DNA of 24,922 nt. Source: Solirubrobacterales bacterium (GTDB taxonomy: Bacteria > Actinomycetota > Thermoleophilia > Solirubrobacterales > Solirubrobacteraceae). Location of the stretch: NCBI GenBank assembly GCA_003134675.1, contig PLBZ01000098.1:3463-28384 (forward strand). The letters run 5' to 3'. The first letter of the stretch is position 1, and each line of letters begins with the position of its first letter. The position numbers were made by a program, and so were the translations under genes. Positions 8,531-14,172 of the stretch are shown here, one piece after another. The notes beneath the pieces are model-generated. The model ran no database searches and was not told the DNA's origin. It saw nothing but the letters and a program-made list of their open reading frames with translations.

Positions 8531-8626
8531 TGCGCCCGGCGGGAATCGAACCCGCGGCCTGCGGCTTGAAAGACCGCTGCTCTTTGGCTCCCCGAAGAGA
8601 ACCGTTGACCACTGAGCTACGGGCGC
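8531..8626 (-). tRNA. tRNA-Glu (anticodon UUC) with a 24-nt hairpin insertion in the D-loop
   Basis: Read on the minus strand this 96-nt gene has a 7-bp acceptor stem (GCGCCCG/CGGGCGC), D-stem GCUC/GAGC, anticodon stem GCGGU/GCCGC with loop CUUUCAA (anticodon UUC, decoding GAA/GAG), a 5-nt variable loop, T-stem GCGGG/CCCGC with loop UUCGAUU, and discriminator A. CCA is not encoded. Removing 24 nt from the D-loop leaves a perfectly canonical 72-nt tRNA with the D-arm GCUCAGUGGUAGAGC. The insertion follows G18-G19-U20, where natural D-loops vary in length, and folds into its own UUCG-capped hairpin. The gene lies 26 bases after the stop of a same-strand gene and may be co-transcribed. Glu is assigned from the anticodon only; a tRNA pseudogene is possible but every stem is intact. 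Confidence 0.88.
8584..8607 (-). other. D-loop insertion hairpin inside tRNA-Glu
   Basis: The 24-nt insertion reads CAAC, then GGUUCUC-UUCG-GGGAGCC, then AA. The seven-base arms pair completely (five Watson-Crick pairs and two G-U pairs) around a UUCG tetraloop, one of the most stable RNA loops known. Both ends of the insertion carry CAA. An alternative pairing, CUCUU of the insertion with AAGAG spanning the 3' D-stem strand, could compete with the D-stem. It is far too small for a group I or II intron. Confidence 0.8.
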
Positions 8627-8652
8627 GCGCTGGGGATATCTAAGCACGCGAA

Positions 8653-9111
8653 CTAACGCCCCAGCGTGCGCACGAGCTGACGGGCTCGCCCTGGGAGGGC
8701 GCCCAAGAGCTTACGCACCTCCTCGAGACCCCCTCTCAGCTCCGTGTCACCGACCTCTACGGGCAGCATCGAATCCTGGAGGGTCGCGAGCGTGTTGTCC
8801 GCTTCGCCGACCGCGTCCATCGCGCTGTCGAGGAAGCCTTTCACGCCCTTCGACGGAGCTCCCGGAGATGCCGCCTGGAACGTCTGACTCGGTAGATCGT
8901 GGCGATCGGCGAACTCCGTGTAGGTGCGCTTTGCTCGGCCGTAAGCCATCTGCACAGGCCGAAACAGCTCCTCCTCGAGCCTGTCGGCGTTCTGCTCATC
9001 GAGCTGCTCATAGGCCTCGCCCAAGGACGCGAGCGCCAATCCGATCTCCTCTATCGCCTGCGCAACGCTCTCCAGCAGCTGCTGTCTCGCCTGCGCATTG
9101 GTGTATGCCAT
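8653..9111 (-). CDS. Hypothetical helical protein
   Basis: This is a 152-residue protein I do not recognise. It is predicted to be almost all helix: residues about 5-60 form a heptad-like, Glu/Leu-rich stretch (EEIGLALASLGEAYEQLDE and on), a Pro/Gly/Ser-rich break lies near 75-90, and a second helical pair runs to an Arg-rich C-terminus (LPGRARQLVRTLGR). There is no signal peptide or membrane helix, so it is probably cytoplasmic. The frame is open upstream to 9195, but that extension is Arg/Pro-rich and unlike a protein; ATG 9111 (MAYTNAQARQQ) is the natural start, though no clear ribosome binding site precedes it. The tRNA-Glu gene follows 26 bases downstream on the same strand. Confidence 0.7.
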   Translation of the reverse strand: MAYTNAQARQQLLESVAQAIEEIGLALASLGEAYEQLDEQNADRLEEELFRPVQMAYGRAKRTYTEFADRHDLPSQTFQAASPGAPSKGVKGFLDSAMDAVGEADNTLATLQDSMLPVEVGDTELRGGLEEVRKLLGALPGRARQLVRTLGR

Positions 9112-9213
9112 GAGCGTTAGGTTATTAAGGGTAGCTGGGGGACTGCGTTGTCCTCGGCTTGCTGGGACTCGACAGCGGCGTTCTTGGGCGTGCAAAATCG
9201 TGCAGGCAAGTGG

Positions 9214-9689
9214 TCACGCGGCGATTGGCGCCCATTGCACATCGATCTCCCGCTGTGCCGCCGCGAGGCTCTCAGCCGCTAGCGGCTTCAGCTCGGCCAT
9301 CTGCGGGTTGCTGTCAGCGAGCGTCAGTTCGGCCGTGATGAAGCGCGGCTCGAGCGCGGTCAGGCTGAGAGCGTGCGGCAGCCACGGTTCGGCATGGTCC
9401 CATCCCTCACGCGGCGTGCCGGGGGCGTAGCCGCCGCCACGCGCCGCCAGCACGAGAAGGTCGCGTCCGCCGAGCATGCCGGTCATCGTCGCCGGGTCTA
9501 CCGACAGTCCCGGTGCGACGAGGTGATCGACCCACGACTTGACGCTGCTCGGCGGGCCGAAGTTGTACAGAGGCAGCCCGAGCAGGATCGTGTCGGCAGC
9601 CAGCACCTCCTCGACGAACTGCTTGGTCAGCGAACGGCTGACCGACAGCTCGCCCTGGATGCTCGAGTCGATGTGCAGTAGGTGGGCAT
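9214..9689 (-). pseudogene. azoR: Decayed FMN-dependent NADH-azoreductase / NAD(P)H quinone reductase (AzoR family)
   Basis: The frame encodes clear AzoR pieces: LLHIDSSIQGELSVSRSLTKQFVEE (N-terminal strand, FMN phosphate loop and helix) and AADTILLGLPLYNFGPPSSVKSWVDHL (FMN-binding YNFG loop). Two defects are visible. First, the proper start, ATG at 9689 with a Shine-Dalgarno AAAGGA (9697-9702) seven bases upstream, reads MPT and then falls into another frame; one extra base near 9682 would restore M-P-T-L-L-H-I-D-S-S. No in-frame start has a ribosome binding site; the in-frame ATG at 9738 lies inside an operator palindrome. Second, about 50 residues normally present between the first helix and the LAADTI strand are missing in frame, joining FVEE directly to VLAADT. 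Family enzymes are about 200 residues; about 155 remain. It is divergent from marR, the usual arrangement for a repressed reductase. A sequencing error could explain the first defect but not the second. Confidence 0.6.
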
Positions 9690-9710
9690 ATCGTCGTCCT
9701 TTGCAACTCG

Positions 9711-9743
9711 ATTGTAGATAACAACAGTGTTGTAGCATACAAC
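9711..9743. promoter_or_regulatory. Twin MarR-type operator palindromes between azoR and marR
   Basis: The 84-base gap between the azoR start and the marR start holds GTTGTAGCATACAAC (9729-9743), a perfect 6-3-6 palindrome, and ATTGTAGATAACAAC (9711-9725), the same design with one mismatch per arm. Their centres are 18 bp apart. A third half-site-like CTGTAGATA ends at the marR start codon (9774). Two closely spaced palindromes of this size fit two winged-helix MarR dimers controlling both divergent genes, including autorepression. Binding is inferred from position and symmetry. Confidence 0.75.
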
Positions 9744-9773
9744 TAAGTCGCGGACGTGTCATAGACTGTAGAT

Positions 9774-10253
9774 ATGGCCTCCACGCTGCAGACACGCCAC
9801 CGCTCCTCTGCGCTCCTCGACCATCTGGCGCGTCTGATGCGGCTGCGCGGGGAGTCCGCACTCGCACCGCTCGGCCTGCGCCCGCGCCATCTCGTGGCGC
9901 TCACGGTCCTGCGCGATCACGGAAGTCCCACCCAGCAGGCGCTCGCCGCCGCGCTGCGGACGGACCGCACGAACCTGATCGGGCTGCTCAACGAACTGGA
10001 GACCGACGGGCTGATCCTGCGGCGCCGTTCCACAGAGGACCGCCGCCGGCACTTCGTCGAGCTGACCGGCGATGGAACCAAGCGCTTGGCCGAGGCCGAG
10101 GCAGCGCTGGCGGCCGCGGAGGACGAGGTGCTCGGCGCGCTCGACGCCGAGCAGCGCGAGACGCTCTACCAGCTGCTCGCACAGGCGACGACGAGCCACG
10201 TCGTCGACTGCGCCTCGGCCACCGCCGAAGATATGCAAGCCGACAGCTGCTGA
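9774..10253 (+). CDS. MarR-family transcriptional regulator
   Basis: This 159-residue protein is a MarR/winged-helix repressor. The N-terminal dimerisation helix is followed by the DNA-binding domain at about 36-100: GSPTQQALAAAL (helix 2), RTDRTNLIGLLNELETDGLI (recognition helix and following helix), and the beta wing RRRSTEDRRRHFVELT, whose D-x-R-R-R is characteristic of the family. The C-terminal helices complete the dimer interface. Cys146 and Cys159 (the last residue) could sense oxidants or electrophiles, which would suit the neighbouring quinone/azo reductase, but this is speculation. The start ATG 9774 immediately follows a partial operator half-site, so autorepression is likely. The downstream tRNA-Ala is on the other strand. 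Confidence 0.92.
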   Translation: MASTLQTRHRSSALLDHLARLMRLRGESALAPLGLRPRHLVALTVLRDHGSPTQQALAAALRTDRTNLIGLLNELETDGLILRRRSTEDRRRHFVELTGDGTKRLAEAEAALAAAEDEVLGALDAEQRETLYQLLAQATTSHVVDCASATAEDMQADSC

Positions 10254-10276
10254 CACGCCCTCTTCCGTGTCTTCAG

Positions 10277-10349
10277 TGGAGCTAGGGGGACTCGAACCCC
10301 CGACCTCCTGGGTGCGATCCAGGCGCTCTCCCAACTGAGCTATAGCCCC
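10277..10349 (-). tRNA. tRNA-Ala (anticodon CGC)
   Basis: On the minus strand 73 nt fold as a complete cloverleaf: acceptor GGGGCUA/UAGCUCC, D-arm GCUCAGUUGGGAGAGC, anticodon stem CCUGG/CCAGG with loop AUCGCAC (anticodon CGC, decoding GCG), T-arm GGGGGUUCGAGUCCCCC and discriminator A. The acceptor contains the G3-U70 wobble pair that is the main alanine identity element, which supports the amino acid independently of the anticodon. CCA is not encoded. Confidence 0.96.
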
Positions 10350-10436
10350 ATGAACTCGCGCCGTGGGGACGACACGAGATCTTGGAAGTGTAGACGTCGA
10401 ACACCGGCGACAAGCGCAGTATGGTTTGGTGGCGCA

Positions 10437-10892
10437 ATGGGATTGCTCGATGACGCCATCCGCGAGCACATGGAGCTCAAGCGCCTTCGTGGCGCCGATC
10501 CGAGTGAGGTCGCCCGGCAGGAGCAGGACGCCCTCGGTCCTGTCCTGCGCGAGGAGGACGCCGCGGCGCAGGCACCCGAGGATCTCGCTCCCGAGAATGC
10601 CCCGCCCGGCGGGGACGATTCCCCGAGCACTGCTCAGTCTCCTCCTGGCCGGGACCTCGCAAACGTCGTCCAGGAGACCGCTGAGCTGGATATGCGGACC
10701 GTCCTAGACGAGGAGCAAAACGCCCCGGAGACCGTGACTGCCGCCCCGACCGCAGCTGCTCCGGTGGGAGACTCCGAGAAGCCGGTCGAGGACGTCCTAG
10801 AGGAGACGCCGGACTTTCTTCGCGACACGCCTGAGCAGGAGCGCCTGTGGTTTGAGCAGCGTCCGCCGCGGGATTTCGACTTCGACAAGTAG
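10437..10892 (+). CDS. Small acidic, largely disordered protein conserved in Thermoleophilia-like genomes
   Basis: The product is 151 residues with a helical, conserved-looking N-terminus (MGLLDDAIREHMELKRLRG), a long acidic Pro/Ala/Glu-rich middle that is probably disordered, and a distinct C-terminal segment (TPDFLRDTPEQERLWFEQ and a DFDFDK end). I associate this N-terminus with small uncharacterised proteins in Solirubrobacterales; that is recall, not a search. There is no signal peptide or membrane helix. Such an architecture (ordered ends, acidic linker) suits an adaptor or a protein-protein interaction role, but no function is known to me. The frame is open to 10350, but the ATG at 10437 begins the recognisable protein. 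It sits between two tRNA-Ala genes. Confidence 0.75.
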   Translation: MGLLDDAIREHMELKRLRGADPSEVARQEQDALGPVLREEDAAAQAPEDLAPENAPPGGDDSPSTAQSPPGRDLANVVQETAELDMRTVLDEEQNAPETVTAAPTAAAPVGDSEKPVEDVLEETPDFLRDTPEQERLWFEQRPPRDFDFDK

Positions 10893-10928
10893 CCACTCGA
10901 CTGGGGCTTCCCTACACTCGAAGGTCTC

Positions 10929-11001
10929 GGGGCCATAGCTCAGCTGGGAGAGCGCCTGCTTTGCAAGCAGGAGGTCACCGGTTCGATCCCGGTTGGCTCC
11001 A
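10929..11001 (+). tRNA. tRNA-Ala (anticodon UGC)
   Basis: These 73 nt form a complete cloverleaf: acceptor GGGGCCA/UGGCUCC, D-arm GCUCAGCUGGGAGAGC, anticodon stem CCUGC/GCAGG with loop UUUGCAA (anticodon UGC, decoding GCA and, by wobble, GCG), T-arm ACCGGUUCGAUCCCGGU and discriminator A. G3-U70 is present, confirming alanine. CCA is not encoded. Confidence 0.97.
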
Positions 11002-11037
11002 CTTCTGAAATCCCTGCATATGGCTATGTTTTGCCGC

Positions 11038-11108
11038 GGGGAATCCCCAGGCATCGTCGGTGATCGGCGGGGATCTCGGGCACTAGTGCCTGAGGCACGA
11101 GCATCCCC
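11038..11108. repeat. Cluster of overlapping palindromes downstream of tRNA-Ala(UGC)
   Basis: The spacer between tRNA-Ala and the DUF899 gene contains GGGGA-A-TCCCC (11038-11048), the perfect 12-bp palindrome GGCACTAGTGCC (11079-11090), the overlapping GTGCC-TGA-GGCAC (11086-11098), and outer arms GGGGATCTCG (11069-11078) and CGAG-C-ATCCCC (11098-11108). Together 11069-11108 can fold as one long hairpin with a single bulge. It may terminate the tRNA transcript or act as an operator for the next gene; no T-tract follows, so simple intrinsic termination is not obvious. Confidence 0.5.
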
Positions 11109-11194
11109 AAGCGGTACTTCGTGAGATGCTGGCGATGAGTCTGATCGCTGCCCGGAGTCTTAACGGCGAGTCCCCCGAGAAGGAGAGCGACGAG

Positions 11195-11932
11195 ATGCCT
11201 GAGCACAAGATCGGAACGCGGGAGGAATGGCAGGCGGCCCGGGACGAGCTCGCGAAGCTCGAGGCCGAGCAGGCAGACCGAAACGAGAAGATCAAGGAGA
11301 AGCGGCGGGCGCTGCCCTGGGTCCGGGTGGAGAAGGAGTACGAGTTCGACACCGAAGACGGGAAGAAGACGCTCGCAGAGCTCTTCGACGGCCGCTCCCA
11401 GCTCCTGGCCTATAACATCATGTTCGGCCCCGACTACACCAACGGCGCGTGTCCCGGGTGCACGTCCCTCGGCGACGGCCTCGACGGGTCGCTCGGCCAC
11501 CTCAACCACCGCGACGTTACGCTGCTGTGCTTCTCGCGGGCGCCGATCGAGCGGCTTACGGCCTACAAGGAGCGGATGGGCTGGGAGTTTCCTTACGTGT
11601 CCACCTATAACACCGAGTTCCCGTTTGACTTCGAGCTCGCGCTGACCGAGGAGCAGGCGCAGCACATCCCCGAGATCAAGGAGATGGTCGACAATCCGCC
11701 CGATTGGCTGGTCGAGTGGTCGCACCAGATCGGGGCCGAGCTGAAGGACGGGCTGCGCGAGGGGCCCACCTGGATCGCGTTCGCGCGCGAGAACGGGACC
11801 GTCTACCACACCTACACCGTGAGGGCGCCCGATCCGTTCGTCGCGCCATACTTCAACTTCCTGCTCGACCGCACGCCTAAGCCCCAGCCCGACGAGCCTC
11901 GCACCTTCCGCAAGGACGAGTACCCGGACTGA
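11195..11932 (+). CDS. DUF899 family thioredoxin-fold protein
   Basis: The 245-residue product matches the DUF899 family, predicted thioredoxin-fold proteins of unknown role. Typical pieces are the N-terminal helix (TREEWQAARDELAKLEAE), LPWVRVEKEYEFDTEDG, LFDGRSQLLAYNIMFGP, and the redox-like ACPGCTSLGDGLDG, with C86 and C89 forming a C-x-x-C at the place of a thioredoxin active site. It continues with CFSRAPIERLTAYKERMGW and ends FLLDRTPKPQPDE. It is probably cytoplasmic. An open frame reaches back to 11126, but a Shine-Dalgarno AAGGAG at 11180-11185, nine bases before ATG 11195, decides the start. Substrate or partner unknown. Confidence 0.88.
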   Translation: MPEHKIGTREEWQAARDELAKLEAEQADRNEKIKEKRRALPWVRVEKEYEFDTEDGKKTLAELFDGRSQLLAYNIMFGPDYTNGACPGCTSLGDGLDGSLGHLNHRDVTLLCFSRAPIERLTAYKERMGWEFPYVSTYNTEFPFDFELALTEEQAQHIPEIKEMVDNPPDWLVEWSHQIGAELKDGLREGPTWIAFARENGTVYHTYTVRAPDPFVAPYFNFLLDRTPKPQPDEPRTFRKDEYPD

Positions 11933-12043
11933 GCCGCGCCGGTCCCGTTTGTATGTCGGAGGATCCCGACGGGATTCACTCTCAACGACGAGGCTGGCTC
12001 CATCGACCCCAGACGCTGCGGCTGTTGAAGTAGCATCGCGGGT

Positions 12044-12427
12044 ATGAGTTACGCGAAGAAGAACCTGCGCGATATCGAGGATATGGCGGTCAAGCACGGG
12101 TTCTCCGAGCACCAGGAGGCTCGTTTCCCGCGGACTGAGCTCGGTATGGCCGCGACCGGCCTGACCTACCTCATGGTCAAGCCCGGTATGCGAGAGGCGT
12201 TCGCGCATCGCCACGGCGAGGCCGAAGAGGTCGTGGTGGTCCTCTCTGGCAGCGGCCGGTTAAAGCTCGATGACGAGTTGGTGGACCTGATGCCGCTCGA
12301 CGCTGTCCGCGTCTCTCCCGGTGTCACCCGTGCCTTTGAGGCCAGCGAGGAAGGACTCGAGGTCATTGTGTTCGGCCCGCACGTTCAGGGCGACGCGGAG
12401 ATTGTCCAGGACTTCTGGGGTAGCTAG
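12044..12427 (+). CDS. Small cupin-domain protein
   Basis: This protein of 127 residues is a single cupin barrel. Motif 1 is seen as AFAHRHGEAEEVVVVLSGSG with H55, H57 and E61/E62 as candidate metal ligands, followed by the LKLDDELVDLMPLDAVRVSPG strand pair. In motif 2, where cupins usually carry PxGxxHxxx, this protein has SPGVTRAFEA with arginine (R96) in place of histidine, so a four-ligand metal site is incomplete. The function could be binding or signalling rather than catalysis. There is no signal peptide. The start is ATG 12044; no strong Shine-Dalgarno is visible. It lies 111 bases after the DUF899 gene on the same strand. Confidence 0.85.
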   Translation: MSYAKKNLRDIEDMAVKHGFSEHQEARFPRTELGMAATGLTYLMVKPGMREAFAHRHGEAEEVVVVLSGSGRLKLDDELVDLMPLDAVRVSPGVTRAFEASEEGLEVIVFGPHVQGDAEIVQDFWGS

Positions 12428-12504
12428 TCGACGGCGCATCCGTCCGCCCCGACGGCGACTCTAACCGCCCGCCCGACGTCATCGGAGACGTATGCTGCGC
12501 GCCC

Positions 12505-13056
12505 ATGGCGGCTTGGAAAGCTTGGTCAATGACTCGTAAGCGCTTGCTGATCCTGCTTGGTATCGCGATGGTCGCGCTCACCATCGTCCCTTTCTTCGCC
12601 TTCGAAAAACGATTGGAACACACGGGCGGACCGGGCATCCTCGCATTTGAGTTCGCGGCCACCAAGGCGCGTGCGAGCCAGATCCTCGCCGAATGGGGCC
12701 CGAAAGGCCGCGACACCGCCCGACTTTCTCTCATCGTCGACTACGCCTACATGATCAGCTACGGCGGCTTCTTCACACTCGCCGGACTCGCCACCCGCGA
12801 CCTCGCACGAACACGCAACTGGCGGCACCTTGCCACGGCAGGCACGATCGTCCCATTCTTCGCTTTGGCTGCAGCAATGTTCGACGCCATCGAAAACGTA
12901 TTCCTCCTACTCGTCCTCGAAGGTCACGGAGGCGAACACGGCCCCTTAATCGCGACGATCTGCTCGAGTATCAAGTTCACGCTGATCACGATCGCGATCG
13001 GCTACGTGCTGTTGGGACTCCTCTGGCAGGTGCGGCGGCGCGTTCAAGTGAGCTGA
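12505..13056 (+). CDS. Small multi-pass membrane protein of unknown function
   Basis: The 183-residue product has four probable membrane helices: about 13-33, 77-97, 108-132 and 150-173. Polar residues between helices 1 and 2 form an outward or inward loop of about 40 residues, and the C-terminus is Arg-rich (WQVRRRVQVS), suggesting it faces the cytoplasm. Motifs such as DYAYMISYGGFF and AAMFDAIENVFLL place acidic residues inside or at the edge of helices, which is unusual and may mark a functional site, but I do not recognise the family. Translation may begin at ATG 12505 or, one short step later, at ATG 12529 (MTRKRLLILL). Codon use is slightly less GC-biased than that of its neighbours. 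Confidence 0.75.
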   Translation: MAAWKAWSMTRKRLLILLGIAMVALTIVPFFAFEKRLEHTGGPGILAFEFAATKARASQILAEWGPKGRDTARLSLIVDYAYMISYGGFFTLAGLATRDLARTRNWRHLATAGTIVPFFALAAAMFDAIENVFLLLVLEGHGGEHGPLIATICSSIKFTLITIAIGYVLLGLLWQVRRRVQVS

Positions 13057-13127
13057 TTGTCAAGGGGCGACAATCGTGGTGAGTCCGAGACAGCCGCTTC
13101 TGGGCTGGCGCCGCTAGCGTACGCCGC

Positions 13128-13991
13128 GTGCGGGTAGCGACCTGGAATGTGAACTCGGCCAAGAAACGGGTACCAAGGCTGCTGCCGTGGCTGGACGAGC
13201 GCCAACCCGATGTCGTCTGCCTGCAGGAGACCAAGCTCGCCGACGATGCCTTCGACCAGCTGCTCGGCGCCGAGCTCTCCACTCGCGGCTACGCGGTCGC
13301 CCACCACGGCGAGGTGCAGTGGAATGGCGTCGCGATCCTCTCCCGCACCGGGCTGGACGATGTCCTAGCTGGAGTCGCCGGCGCGCCCGGCTTCCCGCAT
13401 GCCGAGGCGCGCGCAGTGTCAGCGACCTGCGGCGGGATCCGCGTGCACTCCGTATACGTACCGAACGGCCGCGTGCCGGATTCCGAGCATTACCAGTACA
13501 AGCTGGGCTGGCTGGCTGCGCTGCAACGGGTGCTCAGCAGCGGTCCCGAGGCCGCGATGGTCTGCGGCGACATGAACATCGCACCGGCCGACATCGACGT
13601 GTTCGATCCCGATGCCTACGTCGGCCAAACGCACGTCACGCCGCCTGAGCGGGCGGCGTTGGCCGAGTTGCAGGCGCTGGGCCTGCGCGACGTCGTACGC
13701 GATCGCTGGCCGACCGAGCGCGTGTTCACCTATTGGGACTACCGAGCCGGAATGTTCCACCAAGACCTCGGCATGCGGATCGACCTCATACTGGCGACTG
13801 ACGGGGTGGCCGGCAGGGTCAAGGCGGCCTGGGTCGATCGGTATGCCCGCAAGGGCACAGGACCGAGCGACCACGCCCCGGTGATCGTCGATCTGGACGA
13901 GGCGCCAGATGGGGACATCGGACCGGTCGTGCCGCCCCCCTCCGCTCCAGCCACCAAGCGGGGATCCCGCAAGCTGCCCCAGTCACCATGA
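13128..13991 (+). CDS. xth: Exodeoxyribonuclease III (AP endonuclease, EEP family)
   Basis: Exonuclease III removes nucleotides from 3' ends and incises abasic sites in base-excision repair. The 287 residues show the endonuclease/exonuclease/phosphatase fold: RVATWNVNS (N7), LQETKL (E34, metal ligand), VYVPNGR (Y110), CGDMNIAP (D148, N150) and the C-terminal GPSDHAPV (D248, H249). YWDYRAGMFHQDLGMRIDLIL is the typical penultimate segment of XthA. The last 25 residues are a Pro/Ser/Lys-rich tail beyond the catalytic domain. The start is GTG 13128, directly before the first beta strand. It faces the same way as the DUF3556 operon but is separated from it by 181 bases with its own repeats. Confidence 0.95.
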   Translation: MRVATWNVNSAKKRVPRLLPWLDERQPDVVCLQETKLADDAFDQLLGAELSTRGYAVAHHGEVQWNGVAILSRTGLDDVLAGVAGAPGFPHAEARAVSATCGGIRVHSVYVPNGRVPDSEHYQYKLGWLAALQRVLSSGPEAAMVCGDMNIAPADIDVFDPDAYVGQTHVTPPERAALAELQALGLRDVVRDRWPTERVFTYWDYRAGMFHQDLGMRIDLILATDGVAGRVKAAWVDRYARKGTGPSDHAPVIVDLDEAPDGDIGPVVPPPSAPATKRGSRKLPQSP

Positions 13992-14002
13992 CCGTAACAC
14001 AA

Positions 14003-14092
14003 GATGTACTACAGAATTTGGAACATCCGGAACGGTTTTGAAGCAGAGTGTTATGGCTCCTGCTGACATCAATGTTCCAACCCCGATGTACT
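14003..14092 (+). promoter_or_regulatory. Repeat-rich control region upstream of the DUF3556 operon
   Basis: This AT-richer block lies in the 181-base gap before 14173. It contains the direct repeat GATGTACT (14003-14010 and 14085-14092) enclosing the perfect inverted repeat TTGGAACAT (14018-14026) and ATGTTCCAA (14072-14080), whose arms are centred 54 bp apart, about five helical turns. Between them, GGAAC (14029-14033), then 16 bases, then GTTAT (14050) resembles promoters read by ECF sigma factors. The symmetrical layout suggests a regulator binding two distant sites, possibly with looping. Both readings are inference. Confidence 0.5.
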
Positions 14093-14172
14093 CTTCATAG
14101 AGACCAATTTGGGGGGCCTTTGCGGTCGCTTGCCCGCGCCTAGGCCAGGGCACCGAGGAGAAGAGGAACGTC

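Noticed and set aside
8584..8607. Group I, group II or archaeal-type intron as explanation of the tRNA insertion
   Set aside because: At 24 nt it is far too short for self-splicing introns, and archaeal-type splicing is not known in bacteria; the insertion makes its own simple hairpin with no bulge-helix-bulge.
8531..8626. Reading the unusual tRNA as selenocysteine tRNA (UCA can be found in CUUUCAA)
   Set aside because: The stem register puts UUC at positions 34-36, the acceptor is 7 bp, and the variable arm is only 5 nt, unlike tRNA-Sec.
9690..9867. Upstream extension of the AzoR frame to 9867
   Set aside because: It would run through both operators and into the marR coding region, and the sequence is Arg/Ala/Cys-rich without AzoR similarity.
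11024..12214. A 396-codon minus-strand open frame across the DUF899 and cupin region
   Set aside because: It is the antisense shadow of two recognisable plus-strand proteins and crosses the palindrome-rich spacer; its composition is low-complexity Leu/Gly/Val/Arg.
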